This document shows, piece by piece, positions 1-8,568 of a DNA stretch of 43,815 nt. The translations under genes and the position numbers were made by a program. A model generated the notes under the pieces. The model was not told the DNA's origin. It did no database searches and was given only the letters and a program-made list of their open reading frames with translations. How positions within the stretch are numbered: position 1 is the first letter of the stretch; every line of letters begins with the position of its first letter. The stretch covers positions 1-43,815 of the forward strand of contig JBJKPE010000039.1 in NCBI GenBank assembly GCA_046706685.1, written 5' to 3'. The DNA is from JARRRD01 sp046706685. Lineage in GTDB: Bacteria > Nitrospirota > Thermodesulfovibrionia > Thermodesulfovibrionales > UBA6898.

Positions 1-927
1 AGATACAGGCCTATTGAGGTCATTGTCGTTAATGACGGCGGGTGCGATCTGGATGTCGGGGCAATGAAGGCGCATCTCGGCGATGTATCTCTCACTTATG
101 AAAGACTGAACGAGAACCGGGGCCGCGCTCAAGCTGGAAATATCGGGATCCGGAACGCCATGGGCGAGTATATCGGGTTTCTTGACGATGATGACGAGTT
201 CTATCCGGAACACGCGGAAACATTAGTTGGCTTTCTTTCTAAGAACGATTACAAGGTTGCATATACGGACTCTGAAATGATTTTCGGGTCTTATGTTTTT
301 GAGACTATGGAATTCAAAGAGACCGACAGGCGCATCTTTTCTTCCAAGGACTTCTCCCTGGAAGACCTTCTCATCGACAACTATATTCCCCTTATAACCA
401 TTATCTTTCATAGGGATGTGTTCGTTGCCGAAAAAGGGTTCGACGAGAGCTTTGAAGCGTATGAGGATTGGGATTTGTTGATAAGGGGCGGCCATCATTA
501 TCCTTTCCATCACATCAGTACTGTAACTGCAAAGTATATACAGTGGAGCAGGGAACTGCAGATCGCGCAGAGCAGCGAATACGCGGAGTTGCTTGACAGC
601 TCATATGATAAGGTTATTTTGAAGCATGCTGACAAATACACCCCCAAAGTTATACGTTATTACAGGAATTCTTTTGCCGGGCTTTATTCGATGATAGGGG
701 ATAAGGAATCAAAGCTTTCCGAGCGGGATGGGAAGATCGAGGATCTTGAGGCGCGGCTAAGCGCGAAGGACGCCCATATCGGGACTCTCATGCAGCGCAT
801 AAAAGCCCTTGATGAAGCTCTATCGGAGAAAGACAAATATATCCATTTTGTGCAGTCCGGCCGCAGCTGGAAACTGCTGTCCAAATACCATTCGCTGAAA
901 GACCGCATCTTGGATGTGCTTAGGTAG
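1..927 (+). CDS. GT2 family glycosyltransferase with C-terminal coiled coil (5' end cut by window)
   Basis: The reading frame is open from base 1, so the true start lies upstream; about 308 residues are visible. The visible part begins inside a GT-A fold: VVNDGG (about residues 9-14) is the nucleotide-binding strand, LDDDDEFYP (61-69) carries the DXD metal/UDP-sugar motif, and YEDWDLL (near 154-160) has the usual catalytic-base acidic pair. A charged heptad segment (about 236-283, rich in SERD/SAKD-type repeats) forms a predicted coiled coil, followed by a short tail with SGRSWKLLSKYHSLK. Known GT2 enzymes transfer sugars from nucleotide donors at the cytoplasmic face. Donor and acceptor cannot be read from the sequence. 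The next gene starts 6 bases after the stop, so the two are probably cotranscribed. Confidence 0.88.
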   Translation, partial: RYRPIEVIVVNDGGCDLDVGAMKAHLGDVSLTYERLNENRGRAQAGNIGIRNAMGEYIGFLDDDDEFYPEHAETLVGFLSKNDYKVAYTDSEMIFGSYVFETMEFKETDRRIFSSKDFSLEDLLIDNYIPLITIIFHRDVFVAEKGFDESFEAYEDWDLLIRGGHHYPFHHISTVTAKYIQWSRELQIAQSSEYAELLDSSYDKVILKHADKYTPKVIRYYRNSFAGLYSMIGDKESKLSERDGKIEDLEARLSAKDAHIGTLMQRIKALDEALSEKDKYIHFVQSGRSWKLLSKYHSLKDRILDVLR

Positions 928-933
928 GAGCGA

Positions 934-2385
934 GTGCCCGACTTCGTGAATGGAGATAATGGAGCAGGGGGCGCGTTGAAGCCGAGGGTCAGCGTTATAA
1001 TCCCCCTTTATAACCACGAGAAATTTGTAGAAAATGCAATTCAGTCAGTTCTGACACAGTCTTATGCAGATTTAGAGCTTATCATTATTAATGATGGTTC
1101 AACGGACAAGTCAGAAGAAGTAGTTAAAGGCATTGACGACAGAAGAATAAGATATTTTTCTCAAACAAACCTGGGCGCCCCCAATACAATAAACAGGGGC
1201 GTGCAGTTGGCCCGGGGAGAGTTTGTCAGCATACTTAACTCCGATGATGTCTATGATATTAACCGGATTGAAGAGTGCGTAAGGATATTCAGCGAGGATC
1301 CTTCATTGGGCGCAGTGTTCAGCTATATCGAATGCATCAACGAGAAAGGTGAATATATAAAGTCAATACGTGGACGTGAGCATGTCTGGTCGACCCACAC
1401 CGAAGAGACATCTTTTAAGGCGGACAACAATATGGTCCTTGATCTTCTCGCAGGCAACTTTCTTATCACTACCTCTAATCTCTTCTGCCGAAAAAATGTT
1501 TTTGATAAGATCGGTTATTTTTCCAACCTCAGATATGCGCATGACTATGAATTCTTCCTGAGGCTTTGCTACAGTTACAAGGCTCACATTATCGGGCGGC
1601 CACTTCTGAAATACAGGATCCATGATGCAAACACGCTGAGGGAGGATGATCCCGAGGTTAACTTTGAAGTCGGACTTACTCTGGCAAGTTTTTTCCTGAC
1701 GTATGGAATCGGGGATATAATTCCCTGCCGCGCAGACAAAAAGAATATCTATGAAGTTATGATGAAATTCTACAACTCGGTAAATACGTATAAAGCAGAC
1801 AGGCTGATCATGGTTTTGCTCGTGTTCGGGATGGCATACGATAAAGAAATGGAGAGTTTTCTTAAGATACTCACTGAGGTTCCGGCAAATCCTTTAAGGG
1901 ATGTATGCGTTAGAAATATCGAAAACCTTCTGAGTGAACCCCGGACTCTGAGAAAGGATAAAGAAAACCTGCAAAAGGCAGCCCAGATCCTCAAAGCCGA
2001 CAACGAACTGTTACAAAAAGAGTCTCAAACCTTGAGAAATGATAACGAAATTCTCCAAAAATACTCACGGACTCTTACGGAGGGAGCTCAGATTCTGAGA
2101 GCTGACAACGAGATATTACAAAAAGATTCTCGAACCTTGAGAAACGATAACGAAATCCTTCTGAAGGACTCACGGACTGTAATGGAAGACAACGAGATAT
2201 TACAAAAGGAAGCTCAGATCCTGAGAGCTGACAACGAGATATTACAAAAGGAAGCGGAAGACGTCAGGCAGATCATCCATGATCAACAGGCGAAGATCAG
2301 GAAACTGGACGCAATAACTGGAAGCAAGTTTTATAAGTTGTGGCGTCTGGTATACAGAAAATTCGATATGCCGGATTTATTGTGA
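934..2385 (+). CDS. GT2 family glycosyltransferase with 14-residue-repeat coiled coil
   Basis: A 483-residue protein. The GTG start follows AGGAG by three bases and sits just after the preceding stop. The N-terminal GT-A domain (about 18-270) shows VSVIIPLYNHE, the NDGSTD loop (53-58), the metal-binding NSDD (102-105) and AHDYEF (202-207) as the catalytic acidic region. After a helical linker, residues 338-442 consist of seven near-identical 14-residue units (consensus TLRNDNEILQKDSR) plus one 7-residue half unit, a predicted long coiled coil. The tail GSKFYKLWRLVYRK resembles the tail of the preceding GT. Known GT2 chemistry suggests sugar transfer in glycan assembly. The coiled coil may mediate oligomerisation, membrane-edge docking or chain-length measurement (inference). 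The gene looks more AT-rich than the genes on the right side of the window. Confidence 0.9.
   Translation: MPDFVNGDNGAGGALKPRVSVIIPLYNHEKFVENAIQSVLTQSYADLELIIINDGSTDKSEEVVKGIDDRRIRYFSQTNLGAPNTINRGVQLARGEFVSILNSDDVYDINRIEECVRIFSEDPSLGAVFSYIECINEKGEYIKSIRGREHVWSTHTEETSFKADNNMVLDLLAGNFLITTSNLFCRKNVFDKIGYFSNLRYAHDYEFFLRLCYSYKAHIIGRPLLKYRIHDANTLREDDPEVNFEVGLTLASFFLTYGIGDIIPCRADKKNIYEVMMKFYNSVNTYKADRLIMVLLVFGMAYDKEMESFLKILTEVPANPLRDVCVRNIENLLSEPRTLRKDKENLQKAAQILKADNELLQKESQTLRNDNEILQKYSRTLTEGAQILRADNEILQKDSRTLRNDNEILLKDSRTVMEDNEILQKEAQILRADNEILQKEAEDVRQIIHDQQAKIRKLDAITGSKFYKLWRLVYRKFDMPDLL
1945..2259 (+). repeat. 42-bp tandem coding repeat (7 units plus a 21-bp half unit)
   Basis: Within the preceding glycosyltransferase, 42-bp units each encode two heptads. 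The units start at about 1945, 1987, 2029, then a half unit near 2071, and 2092, 2134, 2176 and 2218. The core GACAACGAGATATTACAAAA recurs almost unchanged in three units. All units keep the reading frame, so gain or loss of a unit would change coiled-coil length without a frameshift. Variation between strains is expected from the repeat structure but is not shown here. Confidence 0.85.
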
Positions 2386-2418
2386 ATAGCTTACCGCGGC
2401 TCAGGTATCTGACAAGAA

Positions 2419-5400
2419 ATGCCACAAATTGAGGACAAAATGTACCCTTCTGTTTCAATAATTTTACGCGTAAAGAATGAAGGAAGATATCTGGGGAAGG
2501 TGATAAATGCCATTCTCGAACAGGATTATCCTTCGATGCCTGAGATAATAGTCGTCGATTCGGGCTCTACAGACGACACCCTTAGAGTTGCCGGTAAATA
2601 CGGGTGCAGAATAGTCAAAATAAACCCTGAAGATTTTACTTTTGGCAGAGCGCTTAACATAGGGTATAAGGCGGCAAAGGGTGATATCTTTGTTAATCTG
2701 AGCGGGCATTCGATTCCCACGGACAGCAAGTTCTTGAGAAATCTTGTCGGGATATATGAAGACCCGATCGTTATGGCTTCTTTCGGACGAAATGTGCCCC
2801 TTCCGGAAGCGTGTCCTTCAGAAGCAAGGGATCTGGAGACATGGTTTCCGGATGAATGGCTCGACGTCCCCGACAGATTTTCTAACGGAAATTCTTCATT
2901 AAGAAGAGCGGCATGGGAGCGTATACCTTTTGACGAGAATGTTTCAGGGTCGGAGGATATTATCTGGGCAAAACAGTTGTTGAGCCTCGGCTTTCGCGTT
3001 GTATATGTTCCGACTGCTGCTGTCTATCATTCGCATTCCGCCTCTTTAAGGTATGTTTTCGAGAGGAGACTCAGGGAAACAAAAGCAATTGTGGCTGAAG
3101 GGCAGGACTTCAGTATGCCCTTATCGAGTCTTCCAGGGTGGGTGTCAAATCTGACAAAGGCCGATTTCAGCTATGCAAGGCAGAAAGGTTATAGCTTTCC
3201 GTGGCTTATCCACATACCGCTCTACAGGACATCTCAGGGGCTCGGTATATGTCTGGGATCAAGGAAAAAAGGATATCTGAAAAATATGTTTTATCGGAAA
3301 AAGATGACCCTGAAGGGCAAGTTGTCGTCATTTAAGGGGAAGATATCAGCCTATCGTCAGAAAAGTATCAGGGTCATCAAGGATGAGGGCTTCAACAGCT
3401 TTTTTTTTAAGGCCCGAAGGAAGATAGTTACAAGGTTGAATTTATTGAGAGTGCCTGTGGAGAATCTCGGCTATGTACCGCCGACTCTGCCGAAATTTCC
3501 GACGCCCCGAAAATTCAAGGTAATGTTTATTGTAGACCCCGTAGGACACCTGACCAATCACTACAGGGCGGACAACATGAAAGAATATTTGAGTCTTTCA
3601 AATATAGAAAGTGAAGTAATGCCTGAAACTGAACTGAACTATCAGAAGATACCAGGCTTTGATGTGGTCGTTCTTTGCCGGGTATTTATGAACTATCACA
3701 TCGAGAAACTTGTTGAAATGTGCGGATCTCTGAGGATTCCCGTCGTCTTTGATGTCGATGATTTTGTAATCGATACATCGGTTATCGACCATATTCCATC
3801 TCTTCAAAACATATCAGACCAGGAAAAGAGTCTTCATGTTGAGGGGATACGAAAGCACAGGGCATCCCTCGATGCGGCCGACTTTTTAATCGTTCCCACC
3901 GATTATCTGGCGCAAGCGGGCAGAGACCTCGAAAAGAGGTCCTTTGTTATAAGAAACGGACTCAGTTCTTCCCAGATGCAGTTGTGCAAAAAAATAATGG
4001 AAACCGGAGTCCCGGACGGCAAAGACCTTATCGTGCGCATCGGATATTTCAGCGGAACAAAAAGCCACCAGCGCGATTTTTCGATTGTGGTCCCGGCCTT
4101 GCAGCGCATAATGAAGGAGTTCGATTATGTGCATCTCTATATAGGCGGGCATCTGGATATTGACAGCAGGTTGGAAGCATGGAATGACAGGATAAAAAAG
4201 CTGCCGTTCGTTGATATTGCAACGCTCCCCCATAATATAGCCAGGGTCGATATAAATATAGCACCCCTCGAATTGGATAATCCATTCTGCCAATCGAAAA
4301 GCGAGTTGAAATACTTCGACGCCGCCCTCTTGAAAATCCCTACTGTAGCTTCCCCGACCGATGCTTTCAAGTGGGCAATTCAAAGCGGCGTCAACGGTTT
4401 CCTGGCATCTTCTGAGGATGAATGGTACAGCTTTCTGAAGAAACTTGTTGAAGATCAGGGGTTAAGAAGCATTATAGGCCAAAGAGCTTATGAACATGCG
4501 GATAGAAATTATACTCCTGAGGCTATGGCTCCATTAGTCAGGAAAACATATGAAGCGATAATTTCAGAATACCGGGACAGAATTGGAATATCCAAAAGCG
4601 CCCTGTCAATAAGCTTTGTGATACCTCCTCCAATTGAAGGCTCCGGCGGCCATAACAAGATTTTTACCGCTGCCAAATATCTCTATGAATTCGGCCATCA
4701 TGTCAGAATGTATTTTCTTAATGACGGGACCTTCGCAGGTCAGCAACAGTTAAGTGAATTTCTGGTTTCTCATTTCTTTGACTCTGGATGTGAAATCATC
4801 CACGGGACGGACAATATCTCTCCATGCGATATATTATGCGCCACGTCATGGATAACCGCATATACGGTGCGCGACAATAGAGATAAGGCGGCAAGGCTTT
4901 TCTATTTTGTGCAGGATATAGAATTCCTCTTCTTTCCCATGAGTGATAATTACCTGAAGGCCGAGAACACATACAGATTCGGCATGCATCATGTAACATA
5001 TGGTCCGTGGTGCGCAAAGGTGATCAGGGAAAAATATAGGGGAGAGGCGGAGCATATCCCACTTTCTCTGGACAAGAAGATATACCATCCACGACCGGTG
5101 GAAAGAGAGAGCACAAAAAGGGTCATATTTTTTTCACGGCCCGAGATGCCGAGGCGGTGCTTCTGGCTGGGGTTGGAAGCTCTTTATATTTTCAACAGGC
5201 GAAATCCGGATGTTAAAATAATACTTTTCGGATCAAGTCAGATTGACAGTTCGAACGTACCTTTTCCCCATGAAAATTTAGGGATGCTGAGCAAAGACGA
5301 GCTTGTCAATCTTTATTCAAGCTCCGATGTCGGGGTAGCTTTCAGCACCACTAATCCGTCGCTTGTTCCCTTTGAGATGATGGCATGCCGGTGCCCGGTG

Positions 5401-5661
5401 GTGGATCTGGACTATAATGATAATTATATTAATTATGGTTCGAAGGATAATGCCAAACTTGTAGGGATCGGTCCTGAAGAGATAGCCGCCGGCATTGAAG
5501 AACTGGTCAACGATGACGTCAAGCGTGAGGAGATTGCTGAAAATGGCTATCGGTTTGTTAGCAGCTTTCCTGATGACGGACAGGTTTTCAAGATAATGGG
5601 AGATATCTTTTTGAAGGCTTGTGATTTGAAGCCGTCCGTCCCTCTGGGGATAGGAAAGTGA
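2419..5661 (+). CDS. Trifunctional glycosyltransferase (GT2 + GT4-like + GT4/WsaF-like)
   Basis: A 1080-residue protein with three glycosyltransferase domains. (1) A GT2 domain (about 8-270) has VVDSGSTDDT and, where DXD is expected, SGHSIP (95-100). (2) A GT-B domain (about 365-690) contains FDVDDFVID, IGYFSGTKSH and a C-terminal KYFDAALLKIPTVAS region. (3) A second GT-B domain (about 730-1070) opens with SFVIPPPIEGSGGH, a pattern recalled from WsaF-type rhamnosyltransferases, and ends with VPFEMMACRCPVV, the donor-binding acidic region of GT4. Such fusions are known in polysaccharide assembly, where successive linkages are added by one chain. The start is uncertain: ATG at 2419 has no clear ribosome site, while the internal ATG at 2440 (MYPSVSII) follows GAGG at good spacing and matches where GT2 domains normally begin. 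Confidence 0.9.
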   Translation: MPQIEDKMYPSVSIILRVKNEGRYLGKVINAILEQDYPSMPEIIVVDSGSTDDTLRVAGKYGCRIVKINPEDFTFGRALNIGYKAAKGDIFVNLSGHSIPTDSKFLRNLVGIYEDPIVMASFGRNVPLPEACPSEARDLETWFPDEWLDVPDRFSNGNSSLRRAAWERIPFDENVSGSEDIIWAKQLLSLGFRVVYVPTAAVYHSHSASLRYVFERRLRETKAIVAEGQDFSMPLSSLPGWVSNLTKADFSYARQKGYSFPWLIHIPLYRTSQGLGICLGSRKKGYLKNMFYRKKMTLKGKLSSFKGKISAYRQKSIRVIKDEGFNSFFFKARRKIVTRLNLLRVPVENLGYVPPTLPKFPTPRKFKVMFIVDPVGHLTNHYRADNMKEYLSLSNIESEVMPETELNYQKIPGFDVVVLCRVFMNYHIEKLVEMCGSLRIPVVFDVDDFVIDTSVIDHIPSLQNISDQEKSLHVEGIRKHRASLDAADFLIVPTDYLAQAGRDLEKRSFVIRNGLSSSQMQLCKKIMETGVPDGKDLIVRIGYFSGTKSHQRDFSIVVPALQRIMKEFDYVHLYIGGHLDIDSRLEAWNDRIKKLPFVDIATLPHNIARVDINIAPLELDNPFCQSKSELKYFDAALLKIPTVASPTDAFKWAIQSGVNGFLASSEDEWYSFLKKLVEDQGLRSIIGQRAYEHADRNYTPEAMAPLVRKTYEAIISEYRDRIGISKSALSISFVIPPPIEGSGGHNKIFTAAKYLYEFGHHVRMYFLNDGTFAGQQQLSEFLVSHFFDSGCEIIHGTDNISPCDILCATSWITAYTVRDNRDKAARLFYFVQDIEFLFFPMSDNYLKAENTYRFGMHHVTYGPWCAKVIREKYRGEAEHIPLSLDKKIYHPRPVERESTKRVIFFSRPEMPRRCFWLGLEALYIFNRRNPDVKIILFGSSQIDSSNVPFPHENLGMLSKDELVNLYSSSDVGVAFSTTNPSLVPFEMMACRCPVVDLDYNDNYINYGSKDNAKLVGIGPEEIAAGIEELVNDDVKREEIAENGYRFVSSFPDDGQVFKIMGDIFLKACDLKPSVPLGIGK

Positions 5662-5788
5662 TCTGATTCGGCATACATTTCGAGGCGAACGGAAAATGCG
5701 GGATGATTTGTGAGAACAAGGGAATAATTGGGAAAAACAGGATGTTTTCAAAAACTTGCAATATTCAGCGGTTGAGGAGGGTAAGTAA

Positions 5789-6451
5789 GTGAACAAAAAG
5801 TTATGGGAGGGCGGGAGAAGGCATGAGATCGAGTTTTGGTCCAACTGGCTGGAAACGGGAGGGTCTCACTGGAAGCAAGATTATATTAACCGTTTGGATG
5901 CTGCCCTTCCGTTTCAGGACTATCTGATCAAATATTTACCGAAAGGGCCTGATGTCTCGGTGCTGGATGTGGGGTCCGGTCCTCTAACGCCTTTGGGCAA
6001 AGTGCTGGCGGGTTATAAACTCGGCATAACAGCCGTAGACCCACTGGCTGATGAATATAATGATATTTTAAGAAAATATGGGATTATTCCAATAGTGCAA
6101 ACCCGATACGGCGAAGTCGAGCGACTTGCAGAAATATTTCCGCGGGATTATTTTGATTTTATTCATGTCTCTAATGCGTTGGATCATAGCTATGACCCCT
6201 TGGAAGGCATCAGGCAGATGATGGCTATTTTGCGAAGAGGGTGCTATATTTTCATGGCTCACAATACTAACGAGGCGGAGAAAGAAAACTATGTTGGGTT
6301 TCATCAGTGGAACTTTTGTCAGGCAGATAATCAGTTTGTGATTTGGAATGAGAAAACAAGAATCAGTATAAATGACATACTGGCGGAGCATGCGGAAGTC
6401 AATATCATTGATCATTTGAGCTGGAATGTTGTTGAAATTAGAAAAAAATAA
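5789..6451 (+). CDS. Class I SAM-dependent methyltransferase
   Basis: A 220-residue protein starting at GTG, preceded by GAGGAGGG at a spacing of about 7 bases. SVLDVGSGPLTPLGK (57-71) is the glycine-rich SAM-binding motif I. VDPLADEY follows as the acidic motif II region, and FDFIHVSNALDHSYDP resembles motif IV/post-I of the Methyltransf_11/23 type. The length fits a single-domain enzyme. It sits among glycosyltransferases, so methylation of a sugar or glycan end is the likely role (inference). Substrate is unknown. Base composition appears AT-rich like the upstream GTs. The 127 bases upstream show no promoter I could defend. Confidence 0.82.
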   Translation: MNKKLWEGGRRHEIEFWSNWLETGGSHWKQDYINRLDAALPFQDYLIKYLPKGPDVSVLDVGSGPLTPLGKVLAGYKLGITAVDPLADEYNDILRKYGIIPIVQTRYGEVERLAEIFPRDYFDFIHVSNALDHSYDPLEGIRQMMAILRRGCYIFMAHNTNEAEKENYVGFHQWNFCQADNQFVIWNEKTRISINDILAEHAEVNIIDHLSWNVVEIRKK

Positions 6452-6512
6452 CGAAAATTGACCGACTGTTTAATATTATTTAACCGGCGATCAAATGGTT
6501 TAACGTTCTTGT

Positions 6513-6577
6513 TTCCCGACCCTCATGGGGAATCTATCCGAAAACGGAGAAATATCCCCGACAAGCGAGGATGACGG
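6513..6577. repeat. Degenerate intergenic palindromic element
   Basis: This stretch contains TCCCGACC...GGGGAATC followed by ATCCCCGACAAGCGAGGATGAC-like sequence. It resembles worn copies of the TGTCATTCCCG...CGGGAATGAC elements found further right. The match is partial, so this call is tentative. The rest of the 287-base gap (6452-6738) shows no gene and no convincing promoter. Confidence 0.4.
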
Positions 6578-6738
6578 ATTGAGGTATTCTGTTGCCGGGT
6601 TGACAGTAAAATCAAGGCCGTTTTCGAGGTTTTGGACACGTGACTAAGGAGGAAGGGTTTAATCGATCTTGATTGTTTATCCTTGGTTTGCGGGTTTGAA
6701 CAGTTTTTTCCATTCGCAGGTAAATCTTTATTGAGTTT

Positions 6739-7584
6739 ATGGACAGAATCTCGGTAATCATACGGTGTAAGAATGAAGGTAAAGGCATTGATAGAACGCT
6801 TAAGAGCCTCTTCTTGTGCAGAACGGATCAATCTTATGAGGTAATCCTTGTCGACTCCGGATCAACCGATAACACTCTTGATATTGCAAAACGGTATGAC
6901 GTAAAAGTCTTCACGATTCCTGAATCACGATTCAGCTACGGCTATTCATTAAATTACGGCATCCACAATTCCTCCGGCGGCATTATCTGCTGTTTGTCTG
7001 CCCATTGCATCCCGTGCCACGACGACTGGCTTTCCGAATTAATTAAGCCGATTATAGACGGTACAGCACATGCCACATACGGCAGACAGGTTCCGGTTAA
7101 GGGAATGAATCCCTTTGAGGAGTTATCTTTGAGCAGGCATTTCCCTGAGGATGGAAAACCATGCGGAAGAGTTGCCTTTTCAAATGCAAACTGTGCGTTT
7201 ATAAGGGGCATGTGGGAAGGGACGAAGTTCGATGAGCGCATTCCAGGCTGGGAAGATTATTTATGGCATCTCCTTGTGAAGGACAAATTCATATTTCAGT
7301 ATGCTCCGAATGCGTCTGTTTTCCACAGCCATGCTCTCTCGATGAGCAGGATACGGACCACCGCATATAATGACGGCCGGGCTTTCAGGTATATAAGAGA
7401 AAACTATGCCCTGAACGTTCTCGGCAATATTTCCTCCATGCCGGGCAAATTCAGGTATGCGGCAAGAGACATATGGGGCAACATTGTATTTTTCCTCCGG
7501 AACGGATATGTAGGCTATGTCCCTATAGTTCCTATCGTGAAACTGTATTCTTATATGAATTACCGGAAAGGGTATAATAAATAG
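6739..7584 (+). CDS. GT2 family glycosyltransferase (no DXD; SAHCIP motif)
   Basis: A 281-residue GT-A enzyme. ISVIIRCKNEG opens the fold, VDSGSTDNTL (39-48) is the nucleotide-binding loop, and at the position of the DXD motif there is LSAHCIP (86-92). GWEDYLW and VFHSHALS follow in the acceptor half. It closely parallels the first domain of the trifunctional GT upstream: both share the DSGSTD loop, an S-[AG]-H-[CS]-IP motif and the HSHALS/HSHSAS segment. They are probably diverged duplicates. A short hydrophobic or basic tail (FLRNGYVGYVPIVPIVKLY) may lie at the membrane. The family is often annotated as rhamnosyltransferase-like; the actual donor is not known. The downstream GT starts 16 bases after the stop. 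Confidence 0.88.
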   Translation: MDRISVIIRCKNEGKGIDRTLKSLFLCRTDQSYEVILVDSGSTDNTLDIAKRYDVKVFTIPESRFSYGYSLNYGIHNSSGGIICCLSAHCIPCHDDWLSELIKPIIDGTAHATYGRQVPVKGMNPFEELSLSRHFPEDGKPCGRVAFSNANCAFIRGMWEGTKFDERIPGWEDYLWHLLVKDKFIFQYAPNASVFHSHALSMSRIRTTAYNDGRAFRYIRENYALNVLGNISSMPGKFRYAARDIWGNIVFFLRNGYVGYVPIVPIVKLYSYMNYRKGYNK

Positions 7585-7600
7585 TCCCCTTTAGGAGCTT

Positions 7601-8401
7601 ATGTCTGAAGAAATAGGTGCAAATATAGAATCGAATATACCGGTCTCTTTCATTATCCCCAACTGGAACCACAGGCAGCTGCTGTCCGAGTGTATTTCTT
7701 CCATCTGTAGCACGGCAGCCAAAATGTCGCATGAGATAATCGTTGTGGATAATGCATCCACCGATGACAGTGCGGAATCTATCAGGAAGATCTATCCCCA
7801 TGTCATATGGATCCAGAACAAGACAAACCTCGGATATGCAAAAGCAGTCAATCATGGAGTAAAATCGTCCCGTGGCAACTTTATCTTCCTCCTGAATAAT
7901 GATGTCAAATTATTGGATGACGCTGTTGAAAAACTTTTGTCGTTTCTGCGCGATAATCCCGACGCAGGGGCCGTTGCTCCATCGCTTTATTATCCGGACG
8001 GAAGGCTTCAGATTTCATGCAGAAGATTTCCGACGCCATCTGCGCTGCTGCTGGAATTTCTGGGCATCAGTAAATTTGGCTCATTCAAGAAATGGAAATT
8101 GGATGCCGAAGATCACCATGAGACACGAGTTGTGTCACAACCGATGGCATCTGCCCTCATGATTAGACGGGATTGCTGGACTTCTGTCGGTCTCCTGGAT
8201 AAGAGATTTCGCATATTTTTCAATGACGTCGACTGGTGCTACAGGCTTTATAAAAATACCGCTTACAGGATTTATCTCTATCCTGAGGCAAAAGCAATCC
8301 ATCACTACGGTGCCTCTGCAGACCTCCTTGGACGCAGAAAAAGGATCGACTGGTACAAGGGGATTTTAAGATTTTACGTGAAACATTTTCCTTTTTTTTG
8401 A
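7601..8401 (+). CDS. GT2 family glycosyltransferase (WbbL/rhamnosyltransferase-like)
   Basis: A 266-residue protein starting at ATG, with TTTAGGAG just upstream. SFIIPNWNHRQLL opens the GT-A domain. VVDNASTDDS (48-57), LGYAKAVNHG and LLNNDVKLL (97-105, an NND variant of DXD) are the classic pattern of dTDP-rhamnose-type GT2 enzymes. FFNDVDWCYRL supplies the catalytic acidic pair. The whole length is one catalytic domain. It is the last gene of the left glycosyltransferase run; 167 bases separate it from gspD, which has its own promoter. Rhamnosyl transfer is plausible from family resemblance but not proven. Confidence 0.88.
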   Translation: MSEEIGANIESNIPVSFIIPNWNHRQLLSECISSICSTAAKMSHEIIVVDNASTDDSAESIRKIYPHVIWIQNKTNLGYAKAVNHGVKSSRGNFIFLLNNDVKLLDDAVEKLLSFLRDNPDAGAVAPSLYYPDGRLQISCRRFPTPSALLLEFLGISKFGSFKKWKLDAEDHHETRVVSQPMASALMIRRDCWTSVGLLDKRFRIFFNDVDWCYRLYKNTAYRIYLYPEAKAIHHYGASADLLGRRKRIDWYKGILRFYVKHFPFF

Positions 8402-8510
8402 TGTTGTCGGTGAAACAAATGGGCTTGATGGTATGAAGGAGTAGTTCAGCCCCCGTCTTTTTGACAGGGTATCTCAGGGATCTGAGGAATATCGCGGTCA
8501 TCCCTCTTCC

Positions 8511-8539
8511 TTGACATAGTACCTCAAATAACTTATTCT
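8511..8539 (+). promoter_or_regulatory. Sigma-70-type promoter for gspD
   Basis: TTGACA (8511-8516), a 17-base spacer and TATTCT (8534-8539). The -35 box is perfect and the -10 box matches four of six consensus bases. Transcription would begin near 8546, leaving a leader of about 23 bases that contains the AGAGGAG ribosome site. The promoter separates the secretin from the glycosyltransferase run upstream. Confidence 0.7.
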
Positions 8540-8568
8540 TAACTTGCTGAATATTCAAGAGGAGTTTT

